Shown here one piece after another: positions 53,895 through 64,000 of a stretch of 64,000 nucleotides of DNA. The stretch is from positions 125,464,958 to 125,528,957 of the forward strand of contig NC_063161.1 of NCBI RefSeq assembly GCF_023159225.1, read 5' to 3'. This DNA comes from Perognathus longimembris pacificus (taxonomy: Eukaryota; Chordata; Mammalia; Rodentia; Heteromyidae). The notes beneath the pieces were generated by a model. The model saw only the letters and a list, made by a program, of their open reading frames with translations, did no database searches and was not told where the DNA came from. The first letter of the stretch is position 1. Every line of letters starts with the position of its first letter. The position numbers and the translations under genes are program-made.

Positions 53895-54020
53895 TTTGGA
53901 GTCACAGAACTATGTTTGAACCCCAAATGCATCTCTAAGAGGCCGTGTGCTATTGACTGAGTTACTTAGCTTCTCTAACCTTCTGCTTTCTCATCTTTAT
54001 CTTGTGGTAATACCATATAT
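53895..54020 (+). repeat. MIR-like fragment
   Basis: The blocks actatgtttgaaccccaaat, attgactgagttacttagct, tctctaaccttctgctttct and catctttatcttgtggtaat follow the MIR core (AAGTTACTTAACCTCTCTGTGCCTC). Confidence 0.65.
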
Positions 54021-55320
54021 CTCAAATCTTTAAGAGTACCTAAATTCTCATCCATCTATGAGGATGCTTTCATTGAGAAAATTCATTGTCTGAAATCCTT
54101 CTTTGAAAGTAGTTCTCTGCATGTGGTACCTTCCATGTTAAACTTTAAGCCAATCAAAGTCTCAGATCATTTCTCCAGCCAACATGGTTAAATGTTTCCT
54201 GGTTAAATGTCTCAAAAGAAGAATAATAATGACACAATGAAATGGGCAATATAAGAGGACACATGTGGGAAAGACTGAGCTAGAGTCTATTAAAGCTATC
54301 TTCATATAAGATCCTGGAATTATTTGTGTATAAATGTTACTGATATTGATCCCCTAAAGCCAACTATTTGGAAATCTTTAAATATAATTAAAAATTTACA
54401 GGCACTATGTATTATGTGTTAATAGCTGATCTTTCAAGTTCATTTGCACACTCGGATATAAAGTTACTTTTTTCCAGCATCTGAGAACAGACATTGAACT
54501 TACCTGTGTGTATTTATGATATTGGAGGGATATGTCAAGAGAGGTCTCCACATAAAAAGAATTGTTATTTTGAGTTTTATGAGGAGAGAGAGAGCGAGAG
54601 AGTGAGAGAGCTCACTCTTCTTAAGTAGAGAAGTAGCATTTTCCCTTTGTAACTGCAGGAAAATGTAGTTGTTAAAAGCTAGGTTTTTTTTTTCTCCTTA
54701 GATCAGTCTTGCCAACAGCAATGTGAAAATTTGTTCTTCACCTCAGTAGAGGACATTATGCTGATCATTTCTGGTAAGAAAGAGTTGCATTGTTTTCTAA
54801 ATAATAGTTTGTCAGAAAAGAGCATACTATAGTCTCTTTAAAAACAATTTTAAATAGGAATAATCTCATGTGAGTTTTTCTTAGCCAGCAGGGGAGTTAT
54901 ATTAAACTGTCTGCAACAAATAAAAAAATCCTCTTTTATGTAAGGTAAAAAACAAAAAAAAGCTTTCTCAAAAGTATTGGACTCTGAGTTAAAAGTCATA
55001 AAATGAAGAATTTGCCCTGAGTCCTCTATACCCTTCACCCAAACTCTCAGAGTCCCAAGTCCTGTACTTCCTCTCTCCTCCTCCTCTTCACTATATCTCA
55101 ATGGAACCTCAGCAACCAGAGTACACCCAGCCTCTCACTTGAGACCTGTCTTGTCTCTTACCTAGACCTTGAATTTGTATGTCCTCATTGGACTCCCAGT
55201 GTCACACCACATATCACCCCTGAATTGTTCATGTACTTCACGGGAGACAAGTTCAATCATGGTGTTCTCTTGCCTTAAAATTGGGGATGTGGCTTTCACT
55301 GAAGTCTAGGCTTCTGACTT
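54021..55320. other. Unique interval with (GA)n
   Basis: A gagagagagagcgagagagt run lies at 54583-54611. A tggttaaatgt motif repeats at 54186 and 54202. No gene is seen. Confidence 0.4.
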
Positions 55321-55322
55321 CC

Positions 55323-55358
55323 TGGGGGGGGGGGTTGGGGGGGTGGGGGGGTGGGGAG
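55323..55358 (+). repeat. G-run array, G-quadruplex candidate
   Basis: About 36 nt contain G10, G7, G7 and G4 runs separated by single or double T. It fits the G3+N1-7 quadruplex rule. Confidence 0.9.
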
Positions 55359-55795
55359 CTCATGATTTTGACGTTTGGCCATTTCTACTTTTCCAACCCT
55401 ATCTTCCAGTCCCTAACCTGTAGCCCATGCTAGAAACAACTCCCTATTCAAGGATCCACCAGTCTGCTTTTTTTTTTTTTAGCTTTGCTCAATATGACTT
55501 ATCTTTCTCTTCCTTATTTTTTCCACAAATATTAATTTTCTAGATTAAACTCAGTGCTAAAACTTTGATCCTGACCAACCAATCGCTTGCAGAACTAACT
55601 TTCCTTTCTAAGGGTCTTCTATATTCCAGAGAGACTTTTGGACTTAGTGTTTGTCCAATTTTATTGCCTTTGTTCATATGATCATTTTTTTTCCAACTCC
55701 AGACACAATCTAATTGAGGTTAAGGCTGCATCTTATCTTGCAAATAGTCATGTGTCTGGCAGTTAACATGCACCTATTTGTGGAATGGAAGTGAG
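55359..55795. other. Unique interval
   Basis: A T12 run lies near 55468. No gene is seen. Confidence 0.3.
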
Positions 55796-55796
55796 A

Positions 55797-55915
55797 AGGG
55801 AAGGACTTGGGACAGAGCTATATGCTTGCCAGGTGTAAGAAACATTGATAAATCACATAACCTCTTAGAGGTTGTTTACTCACCTGTGAAATAACAAGGA
55901 CATTGCTAATTCTTC
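55797..55915 (+). repeat. MIR-like fragment
   Basis: The sequence gataaatcacataacctctt, agaggttgtttactcacctg, tgaaataacaaggacattgc resembles the MIR core (CTTAACCTCTCTGAGCCTCAGTTTCCTCATCTGTAAAAT), strongly diverged. Confidence 0.5.
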
Positions 55916-56340
55916 CCATTTCCCTAGACCAAACTTGTGCCTACACAGGCACCGGTCTTGGATGTGGTCTGTTCTCTGCTTTTCTCTGTGGTCCTATTTC
56001 AGGCTGCCATCTCCCTCCTCTTCATTCTCCATTGGGTTTTGCCTTCTGATAGTTTCTAGACTATGTCAAGCTGTTCTCATTCCCCAGTCTGTCTCCCTTG
56101 AATTTGCCTTGCTGACCCCTCTGAATGGAAGGTGCCACCCCAAACGTTCCAGGGCTGACGGTTTCTCATCACATGCCTCAGTCTCATAGAGGCTCTGGCT
56201 GGCTCCTCCCTAACATAGGGCTGCTCACATTATGCCTGATTCATTTCTACAATTTATAGCATTCTTGGGGCTTTTTATTTGTAGCTCCCATCTTTATTGT
56301 TGTTGTTACTGTTGTCTTGTACACTGGTTTCTCCAATATC
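55916..56340. other. Unique pyrimidine-rich interval
   Basis: A plus-strand open frame of 84 codons (55935-56189) has no motif. No gene is called. Confidence 0.3.
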
Positions 56341-56344
56341 AACA

Positions 56345-56560
56345 ATTTTGTTTTCCACAAAAATATTAAATGGAAAGTTCCAGAAACAAAAAAATCCATA
56401 AGGTTTGAAATAACTGTCATTACAGTAGAGTTTTTGTAACTTTGACTTTATTGTTCATTATTACTGTGATTTTGTTACTCTGTCTAATTTACAAACTTTG
56501 CCATAGATATGTATGGATAAGGAAAAGCATAACATACTTAGAAGTCATCCCTATTTCCAG
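56345..56560 (+). mobile_element. MER2/Tigger-type MITE fragment
   Basis: The sequence acaaaaatattaaatggaaa, gttccagaaacaaaaaaatc, cataaggtttgaaat is joined to ttgttcattattactgtgat, gtctaatttacaaactttgc, catagatatgtatggataag, gaaaagcataacatac. The two halves are the beginning and end non-coding regions of Tigger-like elements, with the transposase deleted. It is the same family as at 0.5 and 3.2 kb. Confidence 0.65.
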
Positions 56561-56759
56561 AATTAGGATGCTCTTAGAACTTATTCTCACAGGAAAATAC
56601 TACTGTATTTATTTTATTATTATTGGGATATATCCCCTGCTGATGTCAATGCTAAGGACAAAGATCACATTGGTTGTGTTACTGATATCCATTCTGGAAA
56701 GGTGGCATTCAGATTAGTCACACTCATAGTTCATTCTTTGGACCTGATGTGCTATTAGA

Positions 56760-56940
56760 ATGTAAGAATCAGGTTGGAGGCGTGGCTCAGTTGGTAGAGC
56801 ATTTACCAGTGAATGAAAGTGACAGGTATGGAGTTTGAATCCTGATCTCAGACCAAGAAAGAAAGAAAGATAGATAGAAAGAAAGAAAGAAAGAAAGAAA
56901 GAGAAGGAAGAAAGAAAGAAAACAAAGTATGTAAGAATCA
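56760..56940 (+). mobile_element. tRNA/ID-like SINE with (GAAA)n tail and 12-bp target duplication
   Basis: The body ggttggaggcgtggctcagt, tggtagagcatttaccagtg, ggagtttgaatcctgatctc keeps box A (TGGCTCAGTTGG) and a box B-like GTTTGAATCC. It is followed by A/G tail repeats (gaaagaaagatagatagaaa) at 56855-56925. Flanking atgtaagaatca copies lie at 56760-56771 and 56929-56940. It is not a functional tRNA, as no cloverleaf completes. Confidence 0.88.
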
Positions 56941-57425
56941 ACATAAGGGTAAATGGATACTTGTACATAGTTTGAATTAAAAGTCAAGAAAACTTCCTAG
57001 GATGTGAAGAAAGAGACCTGTTCTAGACCTGATAGCTGTGCTCAAGCTCAGGTTTTTGGACAAACACACTAGAAAAGTAACAGTGCACTTACAGAAAAGG
57101 TGCCTGAGGTAGGGCAATTCCCATCTGTGGGTGACAGGTGCACACACATGTACATGTACACATGCATGGAAATTCATACTTGGCTCAGGGAAATGTCTCA
57201 TTTTTTCAAATCAGATTCCTCGTGTATTTAAATAAAAAGAAAAGTGTTCTTGAGATTTTATCTTTGTTTGAAACATCTTGAAACATTTTTTTGAGGGGAG
57301 GTTTGTGAATGGGTGCATGCAATTACAGTCTTTTGTAATTCTTTATTGCAATCGTCTTCAAAGAAAGCTTTACTAAATTTTCAAGATGTAAAGTTGTTTT
57401 ACTTTACAATCACATCTTAGAGACT
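56941..57425. other. Unique interval
   Basis: A short alternating cacacacatgtacatgtaca stretch lies near 57141. No gene is seen. Confidence 0.3.
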
Positions 57426-57427
57426 AT

Positions 57428-57595
57428 GTTGAAAATGAACTATACAACTTATAAGTGGGGAAGGGAGGGAAAATCTGGATAAGAATGAGGGAAGGGGTGA
57501 CATTGTAGAAAAAGGAAAAGAAAATGTACTTAACCCTGTAACTCCTCTGTACATCACCTTTATAATAACAGTAACAAAAATTTTTAAAAATAGTC
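57428..57595 (+). mobile_element. Old LINE-1 3' UTR fragment
   Basis: The sequence gaaaatgaactatacaactt, gaagggagggaaaatctgga, gagggaaggggtgacattgt, aaatgtacttaaccctgtaa, ctcctctgtacatcaccttt, ataataacag parallels the copy at 9025-9571 and the young 3' UTR. It keeps CTCTGTACATCA near its end. Confidence 0.75.
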
Positions 57596-58830
57596 ACACA
57601 TTATATGTTGATACCAAATTATATTTTCTATGTAATGCATCATTATTAAGAAAATCACCTTTGGCTCTGAATAATATTTGGTGGTCTCAAATAAAACAAT
57701 CCAAACTTCTGACATGAAAAATTGAAAATGTTAACGATATGTCCCAGAAATGATGTCAATTCCACGGAGGATTCCCTTTGCCCTAGAGTACTCTCCAGTC
57801 TCCAACACAAAATTTTAAGGAATTTAAGTGAAAAGCAACTACTTGTCAGAAGCTTATCTCTTGCTCAAGGAGAAACCATTCATTTGATGTTTAATCTGTG
57901 ATGTTTATCTTCTTTTATCTTCAAGTCAGACATCCAATACAAAGGGCATCTCAAAGGGGCAGCACTTTCTTGTAAATCCTTGACTGTATTTCCATGAGAT
58001 GATTAAGGAGGCTGTAGCTTATTTTAGGTCTTGTTTTGGTTTACTTTCACACTTGGAGAAATAGGAGTCCTCAAATACAAAAGACATTGTCTCTTACAGG
58101 CAAGTCAGTGCTAGAACAGAGACAGACCTGGCTGTGCTGATTTCACCATGGACACAACACTCTACATGATTAATGAGACTGTGATTCCCAGACTTCCTCC
58201 CCGCTTCTGCTCCAGATTCCTTCAGGACTCAGTGACAAGGCAATGGGAAGAGGTTGTGCTGTGGTGGGACACACACTAGGTTCGAATGGGAAGACCTAGT
58301 TGGTATCTGGAATGTTATTCAGGTGAGGCAATGCCTTTGCCCGCAATTGCCTATGATCTGGCACTTAGCCAGCATTCAAATGCTCATCCTGAATCTGAGA
58401 TTTTAGAAGTTAAAATGATAAAAGTCGAAGCCTGTTGAATTTTAAACACACCTTTTAATAATGGGATAAAAATGCAGACTAGAAGGGGGGGGGGTCAGTC
58501 TTTTAATAACCTGCTGTAGTGAATATTTGAATTCTTAATAAAAAATGTAAAATAAAAAAGATGAAAGACTCTATCCTGTAATTATGCTGCCAGGTTATGA
58601 GAGACAAACTGGTAATTTTAGAGCGTTTCTACAACTGCACTTTAAAGCACAGGTTGCAATAAGATGGGGTAGTGATCCTTTTGGTTTCCTATGGTAGGGT
58701 TTATTTTCTCAAAGACGAAGTGCTCAATTCATTACAAAAAGTTTTGTGTAGGTTAATCCTCTCTGCATTTCAATATACTTTATTTAGATCTATCTATATT
58801 CCTCCACAGCATGATATGTGTAGAGGGGTT
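57596..58830. other. Repeat-poor interval
   Basis: A G10 run lies near 58484. No repeat family or coding motif is seen. Confidence 0.3.
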
Positions 58831-58866
58831 GTGTGCGCGCGTGCACACACACACACACACATACAC
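58831..58866 (+). repeat. CG/CA alternating tract
   Basis: The tract gtgtgcgcgcgtgcacacac continues as (CA)n. It is fully alternating purine/pyrimidine for about 30 bp and a Z-DNA candidate. Unlike the other CA arrays here it has no SINE beside it. Confidence 0.9.
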
Positions 58867-59980
58867 AGGGCCATACACACATTCTGCAAGTTCTTATTAC
58901 ATACAAATTAAAGCTAAGTCAGCAAAATTAATTACCTTTTGCCTTATAATTTGGATTTTAAAGCAAAAAAATGACAAAACTCTGTTCTATCTCTCTCCTT
59001 TTGAGAAAACCTGGGAGGAATATATTAGCATTCTCAAACATACTGGCCTCACACACTCCCTTTTCTTGCAGGTAAATTCTGTAGCCTTGCCAAGGGTTTT
59101 GTAATATCTGCATGTCAAACACAGATTACTAGCCCTCTGGGCTGGATTCACACTGGACTCTTGGCTTTTCACAGAACCTTACATAGCCTTGTTGCTAGCT
59201 TGATGTCAGAGCAAATAATGCCAGCAGCCTTACTAAGGCTTTTGCACTGAAAGCTGTGGAAATTCAACCACAATAAACATGCTGAGAATCAAATCCAGCC
59301 CTGCTATAATTATTAGGTCAGAGGCAGGTAAGTGCAATTATTTCTGTACTGAACAAGGACAGGTAGGGAGTAGCTGGCTCGGCCAGGAGGTCACAAGGTG
59401 GGCTGGGGATGCTCAATCTATAAGCCACGTGCTAACACCCACGTGTTACCTCCTGTATGCTTTACCTCTCTGTGTTATTTTTTTTCTCTTTGTTTTTAAA
59501 AGCATTATTAAATTGGTTACTGTTTTATTTTTCCTTTTACAGACTGTTTTTCCTTACAGACAAGGACAGTAAATTAAGCATATCTAAGGATTTAATGCTC
59601 AAAATCACCTTGGATAATTCGCTTAAGGGTTTTAAGCATGCTTTTTCCCTCCATCTCTCAGTCTTAATGCTATTTCTCTTTGGAGGGTACACCTGTCAAT
59701 AATTGATGGTGCTTTCTTGGGTAAATGAGCTGTTTCTTGGGACATTATAAATCATATTTGGAATCAAGTTTATTTTCAAGCTGCTTTTAAAGTGTGGATG
59801 CTGTGCTACCTGAGTAGAAAATGTGAAATGTCTGAGGGAGCAGTACAAGCTCTCAAATGCTAACAGCATGAGCTGGACTTCAGAAAAACAAATGGAATTT
59901 ATACCCTCTGAGGAAACAAGATCCCGTTTGGTTTGTCAGAAAAGCACATAGTTTTGGCAGAAGTCTTTCAGAAAGGAAAC
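58867..59980. other. Repeat-poor interval
   Basis: The block 59560-59880 is non-repetitive and of balanced composition and may be conserved non-coding DNA. Open frames near 59279-59702 lack motifs. Confidence 0.3.
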
Positions 59981-60150
59981 TATGCGAGTACCTACTATGT
60001 GTTGAGCACTGTCATGATGTACTTGGGGAATCTGAATCACAGCTGACTCACCTGGCAGGTAACTCCTTTGTGAATGAAGAAATGGAAGCTCAGGGACATA
60101 GTGAGCAAATGAGAAACTTCACATTAAGCTCCACTAAAAGATGAAGTCCT
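59980..60150 (-). repeat. MIR-like fragment (minus)
   Basis: The sequence gagtacctactatgtgttga, gcactgtcatgatg, gaatgaagaaatggaagctc, agggacatagtgagcaaat matches the reversed MIR family (GAGCACCTACTATGTGCC, GAGGAAACTGAGGCTCAGAGA). Confidence 0.65.
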
Positions 60151-62360
60151 TTGTATGATGACAGTGCCAAAAAGTCTGACATCCTCTATAGCTTAATCTT
60201 CTTCCTTTACTGGGTGGGGCTCTAGTGTTCTTGTAGTTAGTGTTGAGACTGAGGCTGATGGTGCTTATTGCCAAATCTCTTCCTGATCTCTCAGTTGTAC
60301 TTCAGTCAATATGGCTCTACTTCTGTCTTTTTCATATAAAGGCCTCCAGCATGGAATTTTGATAATAAGACTGCTGCTAAAAGAAGTTTGAAAAACACAG
60401 AGGTGTGGGAATAATCTACAGGAAGACACTAATATGTAAAAAAAAAGTTTGAGGAGAGGGAGCGTTGATATTTTCTTCTGTCTCTGATTCAAAATACACA
60501 GCCAAAGAATATTCTAGAATGTTCCTACCTTATTACTGGGGAGTAGCAGGGGAGCTGGACTGAGTCTCAGCATCCTAGTTTTTCATTTTGCGCAGACATT
60601 AGCCTGCTGTAGGTGATTCTTTCTCCTTTCTCAGCTTCCACATCTGTGGGCTGAATCTCAGATATTTGCTGGGTTGATCAGAGAAGGACAAAGATCAGAC
60701 ATTCATTTGGAAAAGGAAGACCACTGCTAAACTACGATGTACTGCTACTGCTGCATTAAAAGTTTTTTTTAACAAAGTTGGAAGATGATCAGTAATTGAT
60801 CTGAACATTACAGTTAAGATTTCAAAGGCAAAGTACTAAAGAGTTTAGGCTATTTTAACGCAGGACAGATTGAAATGTAAAAGGCATAAAACTATTTTTA
60901 AAAGCTCATTCAGAACAATTACTTTAGACATAATGGTTTATTAAGTTCATAATATCCACCCTTGAGTTTTAGTTATGCATAATCTTGGCTGCTGCTCATA
61001 TTAAAACTTTCCAATGAAAGGGTGAGTTTAAATCACTTTACATCTTTCTTTTCCTGCTCTCCTAATTGTCGGAGCAAATATATGCTAGATTTGAAAAGAT
61101 GAAATAGCTGACATGAGACCCAAATTACTATCTGACTCATGTTGATTGTGGTATGGAGATGTTTTCTGAATGTCTAACTGCTGTTCTTCTTTCCCCTCCT
61201 GTAATATCTACTTTTCTTCCCTCCCTTTCCTGAAACATGGTTAAAGTGAACACATGGATAGAACAGTGTCTTTTCCAGAGGGTCTCAGTCCAGCATCTTT
61301 TCACTTTGCTCTGTGATATGATTGTGTCAGCGTTCTGCTTTCCCCTGAGATCACAGCAAACATTGTGGACTGTAGACCCCAGAGGACTGACAGACCACCA
61401 GAAAGGTTTCATGGTACATGGTTAGCTACCTGTAGGTTCAGTGAGTTCACCTCTACATTTTGACTCCTTGGTTTCTAGAATTAGTGTCATTTCAACCCAT
61501 TTGAAACCTATCGGTGTTCTTGGGTCTTGTGCAAACAAGATGGGCCTCTGATGAAATCCTGAAGATTTCTGGATTTCTTTCTCTCATGGACTCTTATTCT
61601 AGTGATGTGATTGCTAGTTTTTGACCTGACAGACCTTAAATCTGGAAATACTCATCTTCATTATTCCCTTTCTTCCCTTTTTGACTTCATGATTTTCTTC
61701 TCTTTCTTACTCAACTTCCTCTTGCCCCTTCCTTTTGAGAAATTAGGATCAATTAGTTATGGAAAACCTGGGAAAGTTTAAAAGGGGCAGGTTGAAAAAA
61801 AGTTGATAACCATTAGGGTAATATTTTAATCATCTCCTACCTCTCTTTGTTGAGTCCTCTTCAGACTTTCAAGAATATTTTCATTTGATTTTCACTTGCT
61901 TTTGACCTGTGAGAAGAAACAGTTTTTAAGTAGTATCAAAGGGATCAAACTTTCCTTACAGTGTTGCACTTGATAGTGCTTGTTAAAATGATACAACCAG
62001 ATCTATTTCTTTTAAAGTCTTTGCTTTTGTAGGCACTTTGTCTCTGTCATTACAGGACAATATCTTCCACAAACACTTCGGGGTTCAGCAAAGGCCAGAA
62101 GGGCAGAACACTTAAGTTGAAGGGTTTGTTTACTTGGAATTAAAATAAGAATTAAATTCCAAAGAAAGACTGAAATAAAAATCGTAGGAGGTAATTTCTT
62201 CAGGCTACTCTTTTTTTTTTTTTTTCTAGCCAGTTATCTACTCATGTCCATTTTCCCTTCTGGGCTATTATTCTTTCTTGAATCCACCTAGTAGGCCTTA
62301 CTCAGTCCAGCTCAGCAGGTATGTGTCCTAAGGTCTCCATTATCTGCTATTGGTCTTTAG
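60151..62360. other. Long repeat-poor interval
   Basis: Over 2.2 kb I recognise no lineage-specific repeat except a T15 run near 62211. The block 60900-61130 (gttatgcataatcttggctg, cctaattgtcggagcaaata) is a candidate conserved element. Both-strand open frames at 61137-61425 overlap and lack motifs. Confidence 0.3.
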
Positions 62361-62364
62361 AGGA

Positions 62365-62560
62365 ACACAAAGCCCTCAGTCAGATTGCCTGAATTCAGAT
62401 TGTCCTGGCTCAAATTTTGGTGCGACCACTTAATTTCTGAATAAGTACAGATAAGTGACTGAACTCTCTAAACTCATAAAATAAAAAAGGAAAAAACAAT
62501 CCAAAACTTTAAAATGGGAGAAATGAAACTGTGTTCTAGGGTTGTTGAAGAGAAAGAGGC
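62365..62560 (+). repeat. MIR-like fragment
   Basis: The sequence cagtcagattgcctgaattc, tgtcctggctcaaattttgg, tgcgaccacttaatttctga and ctagggttgttgaagagaaa follows the MIR order. Confidence 0.6.
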
Positions 62561-62744
62561 AGTAATTAGCTCTAATTATGATGACAATACTTTGCATTTA
62601 TTGCCATATACATGCTATGGCCAGAACCCAATAGTCATAGCACATAGTTAATCAGAGCACTAGATGAAAGGAAAATGTTTTTACTGTGGTTAGACAAATC
62701 TGATTGATATTTATCTGGGTGAATTTATATAATTCTTTCTTGAA

Positions 62745-62900
62745 GCTCACTTAATCCTCCTCAAAATTTGGCAAGGTAGATAAAAAATAGCCCCATGACA
62801 AAGATGATGTGATTGAGGCTTAGAAGGGTTAGCTAAGCTGTCTGAATATTTATGCCTAGATATGTTTGCTGCTAAAATCTTGGCTTACCTACTACATCAT
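62745..62900 (-). repeat. MIR-like fragment (minus)
   Basis: The sequence gatgtgattgaggcttagaa, gggttagctaagctgtctga, gctgctaaaatcttggctta recalls the reversed MIR core (AAACTGAGGCTCAGAGAGGTTAAG). Confidence 0.5.
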
Positions 62901-63199
62901 GATATTAGATCTACCACTAGGTGGTTTGTCATTTCTGTGACTGCCTGGCACTTGCATACTTGACTTCAAGTATTCCTTTTGTAACTATTTGGGTTCTTAA
63001 TTAAAAATTCTGGCTGTTCAGTTACTCTTCTGTATATTCAGAGATCCAATCCCCTTCGTTCCTTTGCCTATGAGGCTATAGATCTATAAGCTCATGCTTC
63101 AGATTTATTTTATCTAAGAAACATCTATAGTTAGAGGTATACTTTACGTAATGTCATGGTAATCCCTGTTCTATGCACTCCTACTTTTGCATTTTAAAG
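62901..63199. other. Short unique interval
   Basis: No feature is recognised. Confidence 0.25.
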
Positions 63200-63425
63200 T
63201 AATGTAACATTTTACAGCACTTACTCATTTAATGTTAAAATAATAATAATAATAGTAATTATCATATGTTTGCTTGGTACAAACATTAGTTAATTTAATC
63301 CCATAAGGACTCCATTAATTATAGGTATCTACAATGCTTACATAATTGTGAGGTGAGACACTTGAATTTAGAGGTTAACTGATGTGCTTCAAGCTACAGT
63401 TATGATGGAGTAAAGATTCTAATGG
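63200..63425 (-). repeat. MIR-like fragment (minus)
   Basis: The blocks ttaatttaatcccataagga, ctccattaattataggtatc, attgtgaggtgagacacttg, aatttagaggttaactgatg, tgcttcaagctacagttatg match the reversed MIR (GAGGCACAGAGAGGTTAAGT, CAAGGTCACACAGCTA). An AAT microsatellite (ataataataataatagtaat) lies at 63239-63260. Confidence 0.65.
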
Positions 63426-63456
63426 TCTCATCCAGAAATTCAATGTCTTGTCCATT

Positions 63457-63668
63457 ACTTTTTTTTTTTTTTTAATAATGCTGGTTCTAGGGCTTGAACT
63501 CAGGGTCTGGGCACTATCACTTAGCTTTTTCACTCAAAGCTGGTGCTCTACTTCTTGCTTTTCCATAGTTAATTGGTGATAACTTTCCTGTCTAGGTTGG
63601 CTTTGAACCACAATCCTGAGATCTCAGCCTCCTGAGTAACTAGCATTGTAAGCCAGAGCTATAATCTA
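63457..63668 (-). mobile_element. Composite B1/tRNA-like SINE
   Basis: A T18 run (A tail) is followed by gctggttctagggcttgaac, tcagggtctgggcactatca, gttaattggtgataactttc, ctgagatctcagcctcctga, gtaactagcattgtaagcca on the minus strand. It is divergent in the linker. Confidence 0.88.
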
Positions 63669-63765
63669 GTGGCTTTGTCTACTACTTTTGCCATCCACTT
63701 TAATCTTGTTTTCTCAAATACAATGTAGATTGTCCCTAGAGTTAACTAGGTACTACCAAGGCACT

Positions 63766-64000
63766 CAGTGAAGAACATTTCTACTTTTTTTTTTGCCAGT
63801 CCTGGGCCTTGGACTCAGGGCCTGGGCACTGTCCCTGGCTTCTTTTTGCTCAAGGGTAGCACTCTGCCACTTGAGTCACAATGCCACTTCCGGCCATTTT
63901 CTGTATATGTGGTGCTGGGGAATCGAACCCAGGGCTTCATGTATACGAGGCAAGCGCTCTTGCCACTAGGCTATATCCCCAGCCCCAGTGAAGAACATTT
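63766..64000 (-). mobile_element. IDL-Geo SINE with 15-bp target duplication at the window edge
   Basis: The body 63781-63985 has the reversed A tail, the right monomer (gccagtcctgggccttggac, tgccacttgagtcacaatgc) and the left monomer (tgtatatgtggtgctgggga, gaggcaagcgctcttgccac, taggctatatccccagcccc). Perfect cagtgaagaacattt copies lie at 63766-63780 and 63986-64000. The duplication may extend past the window end. It is close to the family consensus, so likely young. Confidence 0.97.

Noticed and set aside
56768..56846. tRNA gene candidate
   Set aside because: Target duplication and a (GAAA)n tail show it is a SINE, and the arms do not pair fully.
1..64000. A novel prokaryotic-type defence or metabolic system
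   Set aside because: The whole window is mammalian non-coding DNA with retrotransposons. There are no operons, ribosome binding sites or bacterial gene families.

Overview
This is a nuclear, non-coding stretch of a mammalian genome, almost certainly a rodent. There is no bacterial gene organisation. GC content is low except for one CpG island, and the sequence is dense in LINE-1, SINE, LTR and DNA-transposon remnants. The dominant SINE is a two-part element with an ID-like left monomer and a second tRNA-like right monomer. It matches the IDL-Geo family, known from memory as restricted to geomyoid rodents (kangaroo rats, pocket mice, pocket gophers). The species is inferred from repeats alone.

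Layout. From 0.5 to 4.0 kb lie two decayed Tigger/pogo transposons on opposite strands, each split by a SINE, plus a tiny LINE-1 insertion with a perfect target duplication. From about 4.56 to 5.56 kb is a CpG island with GC boxes, CCAAT-type motifs and strong minus-strand splice-donor sequences. It is the only good evidence for a host gene start and may be bidirectional. No downstream exon could be identified. From 5.6 kb to the end the sequence looks like a gene desert or a very long intron. LINE-1 3' fragments (mostly minus strand) lie at 9.0, 10.7, 17.9, 21.4, 29.0, 41.7, 50.6 and 57.4 kb. The 41.7-45.2 kb copy is the longest and carries a broken ORF2 with a recognisable reverse-transcriptase core. 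LTR-like remnants lie at 18.6, 19.7, 28.1, 31.3, 35.3 and 40.2 kb. MER5A/MER20-like hAT remnants lie at 34.6, 39.0 and 41.1 kb, and MIR fragments are scattered.

About 23 lineage-specific SINE copies are present. Several have intact target-site duplications, and 27.0-27.6 kb is a nest of three. Most long microsatellites sit at the A-rich 3' tail of a SINE. No functional protein-coding exon, tRNA, rRNA, CRISPR array or novel enzymatic system is supported. The long open frames are products of GC-rich, simple-repeat or transposon sequence. The most useful observations are the unexplained CpG island, the modular relationship between the two SINE families, the nested insertions that order events in time, small tandem duplications, and a few unique blocks that may be conserved regulatory DNA.
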